Assembly: GCA_033439685.1 (NCBI GenBank)
Contig: JAUEDM010000001.1
Span: 4,836,001-4,900,000, forward strand
DNA length: 64,000 nt
DNA from: Apodospora peruviana
Taxonomy: Eukaryota > Ascomycota > Sordariomycetes > Sordariales > Lasiosphaeriaceae
Reading direction: 5' to 3'
The notes beneath the pieces are model-generated. The model was given only the letters and a program-made list of their open reading frames with translations. It was not told where the DNA came from and did no database searches. Every line of letters begins with the position of its first letter. Within the stretch, counting starts at the first letter, position 1. Shown here piece after piece: positions 49,305-60,319 of the stretch. Both the position numbers and the translations under genes were made by a program.

Positions 49305-49898
49305 ACAGACGGGTATTGGTAGATGAAAGGAGGGGAGAAGAGATTTGTGCTGTTGTCTCGATATGGGTTTCTCGCAGGCAGGCAGGTAGACAGGCGGCGC
49401 ACAACGACCACCACACACACACACCTTTGATTGGGAGCATGGGATGATTTAGTTTTTCTTCGGCAGTGTCCTGTGTGTTGTTTTGTACTTGTAAAACAGA
49501 AAGAGAGCAGTCCATTGCATTCATCTTGAACACTACCGAGTATTTTCCTGGTGAATATGTTAACGAAGCATATCTGTGCACGACCAAAGCATAAATGCGC
49601 AGTAGACAGTTTCCTTTACCTGCTTGGGTAGCCAGGCATAAACATGTAAGTGACAGATCGACTGACCCTGAGTGATACGCTATCTATAGGCCACAAAAAT
49701 CAGTATATTGGTATCCGTAGATGTATTCATTTACATTGTAGAAGTACAGGCTTTCGCAATCATCCAACCCCGAGATTGATCTATATACTAAGCAACCAAC
49801 CAACCAGGAAGGTTTTCTATTATCTAGTAATAAGTACACGGGAAAGAGTTTTTACATCGTGTTGACGCAGGTATGAAACATGGCAAAGTCAAGTAGCT
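49305..49898. other. Convergent 3' spacer
   Basis: No gene is seen between the proteasome and Qri7 stop codons. It includes short CA-rich and CAGG-type repeats near 49375-49425. Confidence 0.7.
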
Positions 49899-52877
49899 TC
49901 AAAGCAACTTCGACCACCAGCCCTCCTCCTTCTCCATAGCAGCGAGCTCCTGTGCCTTGATCTTCTCCGTCTGAGGTATATTGTCATCAACCTTCTTTTT
50001 CCGCCTCTGCTTTTTTGACTTATACTTGTTTGTCTTTTGCTTCTTCTTCTTCTTGTAATGACGATCACCGTCGCCGGGGGAAAGAACGTTGTCGATTCCC
50101 GATAGTGACCTCTGCATCATTGCCACATCATCGCCGTTACTCCACCCCGCAATAGATGGGTTGATATAAGCAGCAGCAGCAGCAGTAGCGGCAGAAGTAT
50201 AAGCAACCGTCTCCTTCGGCCTCTCACTGACATGGTAATAACACCCCGGGCCCATCAAGCCCAGCTTAGCTTCTGCGTCGCCGCCGCCGCCGCCATTGTC
50301 TGGGTCAAGCGGCCAGTTCCGTATCTTGGCGGCGCCGAAATCGGTTCGCCACCCGGCGGCGTGCATCTCGCTGGCTGCCCAGGCAATCATGGCGGCGTTG
50401 TCGGTGCAGAGGTACTGGGGTGGGGCGTGGAGGCGAATGTTTTCGTACTGGCGCATGTCGAGAAACGCGCGCAAAATGTGGCGGAGGTACTTGTTGCTGG
50501 CGACGCCGCCGGATATGACAATATCCTGGATCTGGGCACCCAGCGGCGTCTTCTTCGCTTTTTGTGGCGGCGGGGATGGGGATTCTTGGTCCTGGTTGCG
50601 GTGTTGATCCTGGAGGCGAGCGTCGCGCATCTCTTGGAGGATTTGTAAGACCTGAATTAGTTGGTCTTCTTCCATATCGTCTTTGTCGGCTATCTCGCGG
50701 ATTGTTTGGACTACCCCCATTTCTCGCCCGCGTTCCTCACGCATCTGCTTCCGCGTCTCTGGATCTGTTGAGGAAAGAGGAGTAGGAGTGGTGCCAGCGG
50801 TGGCGGTAGTGGTAGTGATAATGATATTACCGATAGTCGTAGATGAGGTAGGGTCATTGGTTCCTAGGTGCTCTTTCTCGGTCATTGTGTCGGTAGTAGC
50901 GGTGGTAGTGGTATCGTGAGCAACAACAGTAGTATCATCGACCACCTTGTGCTCCTGCTGAGTATCTTGCTCCTGCCCCACCTGCTCAGACTCTAGAGCA
51001 GTGTCAGTGGCAATAGTAGCACTGGGATAACCATCGTTGTTTTGCTTCCCCTGATGTATTTCCTGCCCGGGTTTGGTGGCAGTAGCATTGTCATCGGCAG
51101 TGGTAGCACACATAGTCGTGCCAGTCTCGTCACTGGTGGTAGTAATAAGAGGAGCAGCAGTGTCCTTAGCAGTCTCTTGCTCCAGTTGTAGCGAAAGCAC
51201 CTGCTCGACCTGCTCTGTATTGGTAGAAGTAGATGCGATGTCCGCAGTACCATCGACAGCAGCAGCAGCAGCAGCACCACCACCACCAAGAGCATCATCA
51301 ACATAACCTATTGGCTGCGTCTCCGGCCGCCTTTGTGTCTGCGTCTCGATCTCTGTCTCTACTTCCTCCCCAGGCTTCTGCCAAAACCGCCACAACGACC
51401 CCGGGCCAAACTTCTTCTTCCTCTTACTATCCCTCACAATTCCCTCCAGCCTGCCCAGCCACGACGTCGCCATTGCCGCACCCTTGCTTCTCTGCCGTGA
51501 CGTCCTACGATCGCCCAGCGCAAACATGACGCGCGTAGCGAGGTGCTCAAATGCCAGCTTCATTACACCCCTCGCGAGCGCACGCCTAGCCTCCAAATCA
51601 CCATCTCCGTCGGCGGCAAACCCGCTAGCAATACGTTGTGCAGCACCGCCAATCCCGGCAAAGCTATAGGCCATCTTGCATCCCGGGGCGAGCGGCGGCT
51701 GCAGGGTCCAGCCAAACCCGGCGTCAAACGGCAAAATCTCGTCCCTGCGTCGGACCGGCGGGACGTATTTATACTTGTGGTTGTACTGCGGCGCCGATGA
51801 CGAGGGAACGGAGGACTCTTCGGCGTCGGGAAACGCAAATTGTTCCAGTAGGACACCGTAGCTGGTGTGTCTCGCCTCGGCGACGGCGGTGGCCGGCAGG
51901 ATGACGCGCGCGGCCTTGTCGAGCATGTCACCTATAGCGACGTCCATGGTGTCGGCGAGGATTTGGTGCGAGGTCAGCGATTCGGAGTAGACGAGCTGGG
52001 TGTGGCCGCCTGAGGCCAGCACAGTCAGGAATGGGAACGAGGGGCTGATCCGGTCCTGGTCCGAGCCCGATGAGGCTACTGCTGCTGCTACTGCTGCTGC
52101 TGCCGCTGGCGGTGATGATGATGGCGAAGGCCAGGGCATCTCGAGTGCCGAGCAGAGCAGGGGTGTCAGGGTGTGCGCCTGCATGTGGTGAACCCCTATC
52201 AACGGGACCTGCCAGCCCAGCGCGAGTCCCTTGGCTGCGTTAAATCCAACTTGCAGGCTGTTCCTCATGCCGGGTCCGCGGGTGGCAGCGACGAAGTCAG
52301 GCTTGCGCCGGGCGGTCACTTTGCCCGTCTGCAGATCCCGTACATACACCACAGTGTCAGGTGAGTGGTACGCGAAGTGGTCCTTCCTTGCTTCAGGCAG
52401 GAACTGGAAAGCCTCTTGGATCATGTCGGCGATGACGGCTTCGTGAGACCTGACGACATGGGCGGGGTGTACGCCGCGGTACTGTCTCATGTCGGCCGTG
52501 ACCCTCTTGTTGAAGTGTAGGCGTGCGGCAGGGCCGAGCCGTTCGAGGACGGCAACACACGTGTCGTCGCATGATGTCTCGATGGCGAGTGTCAGGGTGG
52601 ATCGGTGCGTGCTTGTTCCTGTGTGCGTGTCTGCGGCTGCGTTTGTGCCTTTCCTCGAGGCTGAGCGGGTATGTGTAGGTATACTCCGAGGTATTTCAAA
52701 CAAGTTGGAGCCCCATGGACCAGGAGCAGAGGCTTCGTAGAATCGATGCTGGCCATGACGAGGGTGCCGGTGAGATGGTTGTGGAAAGAGTAGTGACTGT
52801 CGTGCTCCCGGCTCCAAAAGACTCCTGTTCGGACGTCTCAGTAGGGCCTGGGCATGGCAGGCAGCCTTGTTCATCAT
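49899..52877 (-). CDS. qri7: Mitochondrial tRNA t6A37 threonylcarbamoyltransferase, Qri7/OSGEPL1 type
   Basis: One exon encodes 992 residues, more than twice the usual length of about 410. Residues 1-70 are Arg- and His-rich without acidic residues, fitting a mitochondrial presequence. The ASKHA fold begins with LTLAIETSCDDTCVAVLE. It continues with the metal-binding histidines of HPAHVVRSHE and GVHHMQAHT, FLTVLASGGHTQLV, IGDMLDKAAR and, after a long insertion, VISGGVASNKYLRHIL and CTDNAAMIAWA. The insertion (about 455-780) is low complexity, with Thr/Asp/Ala runs and a Glu/Gln-rich helix. The C-terminus is a Lys-rich KKKKKQ tail. Qri7 adds threonylcarbamoyl to A37 of mitochondrial tRNAs. The sequence is more like Qri7 than cytosolic Kae1 because of the presequence. 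Confidence 0.93.
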   Translation of the reverse strand: MMNKAACHAQALLRRPNRSLLEPGARQSLLFPQPSHRHPRHGQHRFYEASAPGPWGSNLFEIPRSIPTHTRSASRKGTNAAADTHTGTSTHRSTLTLAIETSCDDTCVAVLERLGPAARLHFNKRVTADMRQYRGVHPAHVVRSHEAVIADMIQEAFQFLPEARKDHFAYHSPDTVVYVRDLQTGKVTARRKPDFVAATRGPGMRNSLQVGFNAAKGLALGWQVPLIGVHHMQAHTLTPLLCSALEMPWPSPSSSPPAAAAAVAAAVASSGSDQDRISPSFPFLTVLASGGHTQLVYSESLTSHQILADTMDVAIGDMLDKAARVILPATAVAEARHTSYGVLLEQFAFPDAEESSVPSSSAPQYNHKYKYVPPVRRRDEILPFDAGFGWTLQPPLAPGCKMAYSFAGIGGAAQRIASGFAADGDGDLEARRALARGVMKLAFEHLATRVMFALGDRRTSRQRSKGAAMATSWLGRLEGIVRDSKRKKKFGPGSLWRFWQKPGEEVETEIETQTQRRPETQPIGYVDDALGGGGAAAAAAVDGTADIASTSTNTEQVEQVLSLQLEQETAKDTAAPLITTTSDETGTTMCATTADDNATATKPGQEIHQGKQNNDGYPSATIATDTALESEQVGQEQDTQQEHKVVDDTTVVAHDTTTTATTDTMTEKEHLGTNDPTSSTTIGNIIITTTTATAGTTPTPLSSTDPETRKQMREERGREMGVVQTIREIADKDDMEEDQLIQVLQILQEMRDARLQDQHRNQDQESPSPPPQKAKKTPLGAQIQDIVISGGVASNKYLRHILRAFLDMRQYENIRLHAPPQYLCTDNAAMIAWAASEMHAAGWRTDFGAAKIRNWPLDPDNGGGGGDAEAKLGLMGPGCYYHVSERPKETVAYTSAATAAAAAYINPSIAGWSNGDDVAMMQRSLSGIDNVLSPGDGDRHYKKKKKQKTNKYKSKKQRRKKKVDDNIPQTEKIKAQELAAMEKEEGWWSKLL

Positions 52878-53556
52878 CGGGGGCCTTTGGCTTCTCAGTT
52901 TCCGGCCTCCCTTCTCCTCTGACCCTCCGTTATTGCCTCCTCATCCAACTCATCCCATACAATGTTGATCCATTCACGACGGGCTTGAGATGCTGGCTTA
53001 CGTTTTCCGTACGCAAGCGCGTCGCCGATATCAAATCCGTGAGTAGAAATTATGAATGACTTGATTGACACAGTCCGCTACCTAAATTGGCTGGCCATGG
53101 GATTGTCATTCGTTAGCTGTATCGTCATGGTTTATGTTGCCGTCAAAACCCGGCCGTTTTTTTCCCCGCGGGCGGTTGTCGGCAAACAGTCGGCCGGTAT
53201 AGTGACCGTGGCACTCGCTGACAGCTGCCAGCGTCAGGCCCCCCACTTTCCCTCCTACACTCCAACCCCTTTCAGACATCAACGACATCATAAGCTTCAC
53301 TGTAGTCAACAGAGGTTCCAGGAACATCGGTACTTCATCGTTTTCAAATCTTGGAGCAGTTGAGTCTCGGTATAGCTTTTCATTGCACAAAATAAAAGCA
53401 GACTACACAAGCTCGTCTACTTCTACTGTTGAGATTAATAATAGAACGATGAATATCACATGCTTTTCAAGTTTTCCTAATGTGGTTTTATTATAACCAT
53501 CTACGTAACAGGTCTCCCGATAGACAGATGGGTTGGTGGTCTGCAATATCGAGCTC
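52878..53556. other. Spacer between qri7 start and trm5 stop
   Basis: This is the promoter region for qri7 and the 3' region of trm5, both on the minus strand. A plus-strand ORF of 103 codons with one hydrophobic segment (53052-53363) is not convincing. Confidence 0.65.
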
Positions 53557-55304
53557 TCAGCTCCCAGCATCAAAAGCCACCTCCTTCGGCAGCCGGAAAC
53601 TAGCGCAAAACATGCGCTTGCTCGGCGCGACATCCCTCACGTCATGAATAGCCACCTCGCCTTCATTCTCAGGGTCGCCCGGCTTCACAGCGTACCCCAG
53701 CTCCTTGGTCATGCGCGCGCAGATATCGTTGAGTGGCGTCTCGTCGTCGGCTTTGTAGCTGAAGCAGTGAACGTGCACCATGGGCAGCTTCCTTGCTGTT
53801 GCCAGCGCAAACAGATCCTCTTGCCCGGCGTAAAGTCCGCGGTAGCAGCCCAGAAACTCAATCGCCGACGCTGGCAGGTTCATGACGAAGTGCGAGATGG
53901 TCGCGGGCACGGGTATCCGTGTTGGCTCAGGAGCTTTTGCGCCGGCTTTAGCCTTGGTCCTGGGTAGGGGCTTGCCTGGGATGAGGGCGCACTCGTTCTG
54001 TTCTGCTGCGACCAGGACCAGTTTGGCTGCCTTGTGGATGAACTCGCGGCCGTCCTCGCAAAGGGGGCGGACGAACTGTCCTACCTATAAATCATTTGTC
54101 AACAACTTTTCTGTGGAACGGAGCATAGATACACACTCGGACCTACCTTGTTCGTCTTGATCGCCTGCTGGAGATAGTGATAGCTCTCTGGGTTCATGTC
54201 GTTCGCCCAGACGAACACGCCCTTCTTGCCGGCGGGGACGGCAAACGGCCCGATGCCGGCCATGACATCACACACGACCTCGCCTGGCCGAAACAGGTCG
54301 ACGAGCCGGCGGTGCTCCGACTCGAGCCTGCTGTTCCAGTAGACCTTTGCGTAGTCGAACTCGAACACGCACCCGCTCTCCGAGACTTGGACAGCCATGT
54401 CGTCCGGGCCGGCCAGGACCTCGTACTGGAAAGTCCGGAACACAGAATCGCCGCCAACGTTGTCAATCTTGTTAATCACGGTCCGGATCTGCGGGTTTTT
54501 GTCCAGCAGAACCTCGGCGATCACCTTTTTATAGGGGAGATACCGCTCACGAAGGTTTAGGTGAGCTAAATTTTGGAGGACGGCAAGTCAGGAAACCGAA
54601 ACGGAACCAGTAGTGATGGGTGGAATATAGGGGCGAGCTTACCTACGTGTCCGGCAACGTTAAAGCCGGTAGGGATGTCGTCGCTGAGCTCCTCGGGCAG
54701 AATCGACATCATAATATCTTCTGCCTCACATTATGTGTCAGGGGCTTCGAGGATATACAGTGATAGACGGGAGTTGGCTTTCATACGATGAGACCAGTAA
54801 TCATAACCGAGCTCGAGCTCATAAGGGATTACATCCAGTTCCTTCTTTTCAACGGCCTCCTTGAGAACAGGGCCCCATGTGTCAGGTTCTAGCAGTTATT
54901 CACATGATCAGCCACGTCCACAGAACTTTACAGAAGTCTACAGGGGACTTGAACAGCCAACCTTTGGCGTCCACGCCGGGGGCCAAGAGCAGACATTTCC
55001 GGCCGCGCTCCAGCAGACCCTTGGCTTTATCTTCGGGGACGGTGACCACGGGCGAGATGCGGTCCTGGCGCAGGAGCGCCTTGCTGTCGGCAAGGACCTT
55101 GCGGTACTTTGAGATGAGGCGGGGGTCCTGCACTGTGGCCGCCGCCAAATCCACCTTTTTGGTAAACAGGGCTCGATTCAGTGCGCCAGCGCCGGTGCGG
55201 ACGATGGGCGGGTGGAGCAAGCTCATTCTTATGGCCTCTTCCCTAGTGTGACGACTATCGTCAATGCTGTTGTTTTTTGGAGTTTTCTCGTCAGGATGGC
55301 TCAT
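53557..55304 (-). CDS. trm5: tRNA (guanine-37-N1)-methyltransferase Trm5
   Basis: Five exons (55304-54962, 54888-54787, 54720-54643, 54565-54147, 54084-53557) give 489 residues with all phases closing. Early motifs are LLHPPIVRTGAGALNR, then ELELGYDYWS and GFNVAGHVAHLNLRERYLPYK, the conserved Trm5 D2 core. KVYWNSRLESEHRRLV precedes the SAM-binding VVCDVMAGIGPFAVPA and the acidic WANDMNPESY. The catalytic-region motif is SHFVMNLPASAIEFL. Trm5 methylates G37 next to the anticodon in cytosolic tRNA, and in yeast also mitochondrial tRNA, to prevent frameshifting. Exons 2 and 3 are short (102 and 78 nt). It shares strand with qri7 downstream and nus1 upstream. The start context is preceded by an ACTACCTACCTGACC element. 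Confidence 0.95.
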
Positions 55305-55828
55305 GGTCAGGTAGGTAGTTAGCAGACGTCCTCCTCGGTCATCTTGATATTATTTCGAGTGCAAGTTTGTGTTGTAATAGCGACTCGGGACGAAAACTTG
55401 TTCTAAATTTGTTGCGACTCACTTGTCCTTGCCAGGCGCATCCGTGGTTTTATACTGTTGGTGTGTTAAAACTTAAAAGAACCCTGGAGGAGGAGTCATT
55501 CAAAAAGAGCGCTCTTTAAAAATTGCTAGTGGTTGCATAGCGCTCGGCGTAGCCGCAGTGGTGCCCGGCGCGTTGTGGCAGTTGGAGAACAGGGCTGAAA
55601 TGCCTGCATCTTATTTGGTGACTGGCCAATCCCTCAATCCCTATAACTCAAAACCCCCACACCCACCTCAGGCTCTGTGCAACTTCTCCATACTCACAAG
55701 GTATCTTATGCTTCTATTCCAGTCAACCCTTTTGGAGACATTAATGAAGCTGAAAATAAAGACTCTATCTAGAATTTGCTCAATACCACTCGTTCCGCTT
55801 CACCCAGCTTCTCGTCTCATTATCCGTC
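55305..55828. other. Spacer between trm5 and nus1
   Basis: No gene is seen. It holds the trm5 promoter and the nus1 3' end, both on the minus strand. Confidence 0.65.
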
Positions 55829-56970
55829 TCACCGCCCAAGACGCATCTGTGCCCCTGCATACCTGCACAACCCCCGATAGAACACCTGGTAACCGACGCC
55901 CTGGTTGTCTTGGACGTGGAAGATCTCGGTCAGCCGCACTTGCCATGGCGGGTAGCCGGCTAGCTCGACATGGGGACCAAAGAGTATGAGTAGGTCTGGC
56001 TCGCCCATGACACTCTCACTGAGCTCGGCATCGATCAACTCCATGCTGATGTCGGCCGACGATATCTTGGACCGTTGGGACATCTCGGTCAGCGTTTTGG
56101 TGAGATCCACCAAAGAGTCCCGTCCATCTTCGGCCGATAGAAGCAGTATCGACAGATGCTTGGCGCATCCGTCAGCCACATCTGCAGCGCGGGGCGAAGC
56201 TGGTCTCGAAACCGATGGCATATGCGGCGCTCCCATGGTTAATGCCGGAAAGTACGGTCCGAAATATGCCGCCAGCTTTTCAGACACGGCCCTGTGTGTT
56301 TCTGGAAGATAGCCCTTAAGTGTTCCTATGTAGAGCGACGGTCAGTTTCCTCGAGTAGGCTCTCGTGCGGGCGTACCACGTACCCGACTTCTCGTAGATA
56401 GAAAGCTGTGAAATGCCCGCGCTGGCACACCAGGCCACAATGTCGGCGGCTTCATCGATCAGCCTCTGGATCCCGGCACCTCCTCTCCCATCATTTTCCA
56501 GAGTCAGAATGACGCTCAAGTGCTTTGGTAGTCTGTTCAACACGTTCACATCCCTCTGGATCAGCTGGGGCGTCCGGTGGTGGTGATGTAAGACGGAGTA
56601 GACCCGGTTGACGACGGCGTGGTAGGCATGCCGAATCTTGAGGTAGAGCGAGAAGAAGGTATGTATTGTTATGAAGACGAGCATGTGAAATTGCTTCTTC
56701 AACCAACGGCGTGCTCCAAATCGGGGCGCCTTCTCCTGGGCTTTGACTCTTGACGCGTCGGATCGGGGCGGTGGAAGGTATGGCTATCATGGACCATGTT
56801 AGTAAAAACGTTCACTTAAGGCACAAGGGCTTCCCGCCCTTGTTCTGTTCTCTGCCTCGTACCTTGAGCAACCTAAGGCGCTCCTCGGGTGTCAAGAGAT
56901 TCCCCCCAAGTTTTGCATCCTGACGATAGGCCTCAACGGGGCTCCCACTCCTCCCAATGTTGAACGCCAT
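55829..56970 (-). CDS. nus1: Dehydrodolichyl diphosphate synthase accessory subunit Nus1
   Basis: Three exons (56970-56863, 56783-56384, 56325-55829) give 334 residues. A short N-terminal segment leads to a basic stretch and one hydrophobic anchor (about 66-84, HMLVFITIHTFFSLYLKI). The cis-prenyltransferase fold follows with LPKHLSVILTLENDG, IVAWCASAGISQLSIYEKSGTLKG and PDLLILFGPH. The active-site Asp of catalytic members is not where expected, consistent with the Nus1 role. The C-terminus ends AGAQMRLGR, matching the RxG motif that Nus1-type subunits supply to the active site. With a Rer2-type partner it makes dolichol for protein glycosylation at the ER. It is divergent from sec10. Confidence 0.88.
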
Positions 56971-57623
56971 TATGAGCCGCGCTAGAATCGCAGTCAAGAC
57001 TGTCGGGATTCGCTAAGAAAATTCTGAATAAACTGGTCGGATCGGGATCTTACACGATTTATGCGAAGATTGCATCCACGCCGTTCGATTGGCGAGACGC
57101 ATAGGAAACGAGTGTGGCCGACTGTGGTGGGATGCGGTGAACGACAGGAAGCTGGTGAGAAAATGATAACTCAAAGTTGGCTTTTACCAACTTGTCAGCA
57201 CATGCATCTAGGAGCTGCGTCACAAAATGTGGCTGGAGCTACGGACTGGCAGTGGGAAGGTGGGATGGAACCGTTAGGTACGGATTACAGTACCTTCAAC
57301 TTAGGTAAGTTAGGCTACGCGGTCCAGACGACAGGGGCCCAGCCCAGCCCCTGTCGTGCCTGATGTCGGCGCGCCTCAAGCGCCAAAGCCGCCTCCCAAT
57401 GGCATCTACCTTGCGGATACAGTGACTAATCCCATTGACTTCACTTCACCCCTACAGACCTGTATATGGCCCGCGTACCGCACACCTTGATACACAGCAC
57501 GCCGATAGTATCACCAGGCTCGATTTCTGGGACTTCCTGTGTTGGCGCGCAATGCACTTAAACTGATCGCCGCCGATATTACCGACTAGTCGTTAACGCA
57601 TGGTGTGACGAATTGCGGCGGCC
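56971..57623. other. Shared promoter region of nus1 and sec10
   Basis: This 650-base divergent region has TTAGGTACGG and TTAGGTAAGTTAGG elements around 57273-57313 and no coding features. Confidence 0.65.
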
Positions 57624-60319
57624 ATGGAACGCGGCGGGTCCGGCAGCTCGAGAGCCCTCTTCCCCAAGGGCCCCAGCTTCACCCTCAGCGACTTCTCCAG
57701 CAAAGATTTTATCGTTCGCGACTTTGTTGACTCGCTCGCCGAGACCGCTGTGCCCGCAAACCGCCGCTCCGGCCCCTCCAACTACGCTTTCGACCCGAAG
57801 CCTTTGATCAGGACGTTCGAAAGTGAGCAGCGCCGCCCTTGGCTTGCCCTTGTGTCGCATACCTTTCGAGTCGCTAACCCACTGTATCCTGTCTGCCAGA
57901 CGCTCTGTCGCAACTGGGCGCGCTATCCGAGGAGCTGCAAGAGAAGGAGTCAGAGCTCCTGTCACAAGTACGGCGTGCCGAGATCCAGCATGATCAGACA
58001 CTCGACACCCTTGGTCGCAAACTCGACCAGTCTATGGCCCAGTTCGAGGCCCTCGATCTGACTCTCAACAATTCCGGTTCGGCCGACAGCAGCTTTGGTG
58101 GTAATGGCATGTCAAGTTACAACGGCCGTGCAGACGGCGGCGGCAACATTGCTGTGCAGATCGGCGAAAAGCTGGAAGAGCTGGATAGAAAGAGAAGGAA
58201 GGCGCAGGACGCCAACTTCCTGATCCAATGCTGGAGCGAGGTCACCGACTCCGGGCAGCTTACGTCGCTAGAGGAGATACAGAGGCAGGGCGGGGCTGAG
58301 AACAAGATCCGATGCGCAGTCATTGCCCGGCAGCTGATGCGAATCAGCCAGCGACTCGACCCTGCCTCCTGGGGCCAGCAAACCAATGGTCTCCGCGCCA
58401 ACGGCGTCACTAACGGTGTGGTTGGTGCGAGTCGGCCCAAACACAACACTCGGGAGGTTCTAGAGAAGTTCTCTGAGCTGCTGGAACAGGACCTGCTGAA
58501 GCAATTCAACAACAGCTACCGGAAGCAGAACTTTGATGACATGATGGAATGTGCCAAAGTTTTGCACGATTTCAACAGCGGTGCTAGCGTGATAGCTGCG
58601 TTTGTGAATCAACATCAATTCTTCATTGACCGGGACCAGCTTATTACGGACGAAGTGACGACTGATGGTGAGACTTGGGACCAGTTAGCGGACCCCGATT
58701 CAGATCCGCCCGCGGTCGAGCCGAGCCTTCAGTCTCTGGTTGACGAGGTCAAGATCGTGATGCAGGAGGAGTCCTTCATCATCAAGCGTGCTTTTCCGTA
58801 CTATGAGAAGGTTCTGGTAAAGTTTATACAACGTGTTTTCCAGCAGTCCATCCAGCAGCGCCTCGAAATGGTCTTGGATAAGGCGACAACAATCTCTTCG
58901 TTAGCATTCTTGCGGTCGTTGCACGCGTCCCGCTCTTATATCAGCGCATTGGTCGAGGACCTCAAGACTCACGGTCTCACAGAACACCCCGAGCCCTGCT
59001 CGTCGCAGATCGCTCAGACGCTGGATCAGCAGCTGGAAGAGCTTTTCGTTCCTTATCTAGTCGGAAACTCGTATATCGACCGAGAGAGGAGAAGTCTGGA
59101 GGAGATGTACAACTCGCTGCTTTTCAAGTTCACACTCTACCACTCTCGGAGGAAGAAGGCACCAACTGGGTTCATGGCTGCTATTGCCCAGCAAGGAAGC
59201 CAGCTGCTGTCGACCGCCAAGGATGCTTATGTGGAACGCCTTGAATCCTCAGAGCTGACGCCTACCCAGAAGTCTATTATGCTTCGGGTCGCAGGCCTGC
59301 AGGATAACAGCAGCAACAAGAACGATATTGAAGTCTCGGAAGAAGACGGCATCCTAAGTGTCGCCTACGCCAAGCGAATGATCATCTGGCTTGCCGAGAG
59401 CGTCCGAAGGACACTCGAGATGGGGTCCGCCAGCGAGACACCGAAAGACGTCAATATCCTGCTCAACCTCGTGCTCACCAGCATGGGCCAAGTGTACGTC
59501 GAGACCGCTCTTGACGCCGCGCTCGACACCGCCACATCCCAAGAAAACGTCAAAACCGAGCCCGACCTGTCCTACCTCCCGCACATCCGCCCAGCCGTGA
59601 CCACCACCAACATCATGTCGCGCTTCATCGCGACGGTACTCATCCGGTTGGCCGAGTCCAACACGACGGTGAGGCGCAGCATGGAGGCGCAGACCAAGAT
59701 GGCTATCGAGGCGACGGAAAAGAAAACCAACGCCGTCATGAAGAGCACCATGGACGTGGCCGTCAATTGGGTCACACGCACGCTGACGCAGCAGAAGAAA
59801 CTCGATTTCCGCCCCAAAGACGATGATCTCGAGGGGCTGGTCGACTCGCTGCAGACGCCCACCTGCCAGGCCATCTGCACGTTCCTGTCGTCCAAGGTGG
59901 CCGCCCTCTCGGCGCAGGCTATCGACGGCCACAACCTCGAGATGTTTAGTTCTGAGCTCGCGCTCGCCGTCCACCGGCTGCTGTTTGAGCACCTCAAGAA
60001 GTTTCCGGTTAATGCTACTGGTGGCTTGATGGTCACCAAGGACATCGCCAAATACGTGTCCACCATGAAGGAGTGGCCGCTGACCAAGGAGGTCGAGCAG
60101 ATCGTCGAGTTACTGACTGAGGTCGGGTACCTGTTTATAATTGGGCCCGAGGCGCTGCGCGAGCGCTCGCGGAACTTGGCGGGCGGTACTGCTGTAGGTG
60201 GAAAGAGTGGCGGTGGTGGGGTGGGCAAGAAGTTGCACAAGGCGGATTTTAAGGCGTTTGTCCAGCGGAGGGAGGACGCGAGTAGTGTGGGCATTCAGAG
60301 CGTGCTTGCTGGGCTTTAA
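57624..60319 (+). CDS. sec10: Exocyst complex component Sec10
   Basis: Two exons (57624-57822 and 57900-60319) give 872 residues. The intron joins LIRTFE to NALSQLGALSEELQ. The N-terminal motif FSSKDFIVRDFVDSLAETAVP and the following coiled coil (about 65-115, TLDTLGRKLDQS) are typical of fungal Sec10. Next come IGEKLEELDRKRRKAQDANFLIQCW and IRCAVIARQLMRISQRLD, followed by the long helical rod. The C-terminal Gly-rich loop (GGKSGGGGVGKK) precedes FKAFVQRREDASSVGIQSVL. Sec10 is one of eight exocyst subunits that tether secretory vesicles at the hyphal tip plasma membrane. Length is usual for the family. The ATG used begins a short Gly/Ser-rich lead. Confidence 0.93.

Noticed and set aside
53052..53363. 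103-codon ORF with one hydrophobic segment between qri7 and trm5
   Set aside because: Only the first third looks like a membrane helix and the rest is not protein-like. It lies in a promoter region.
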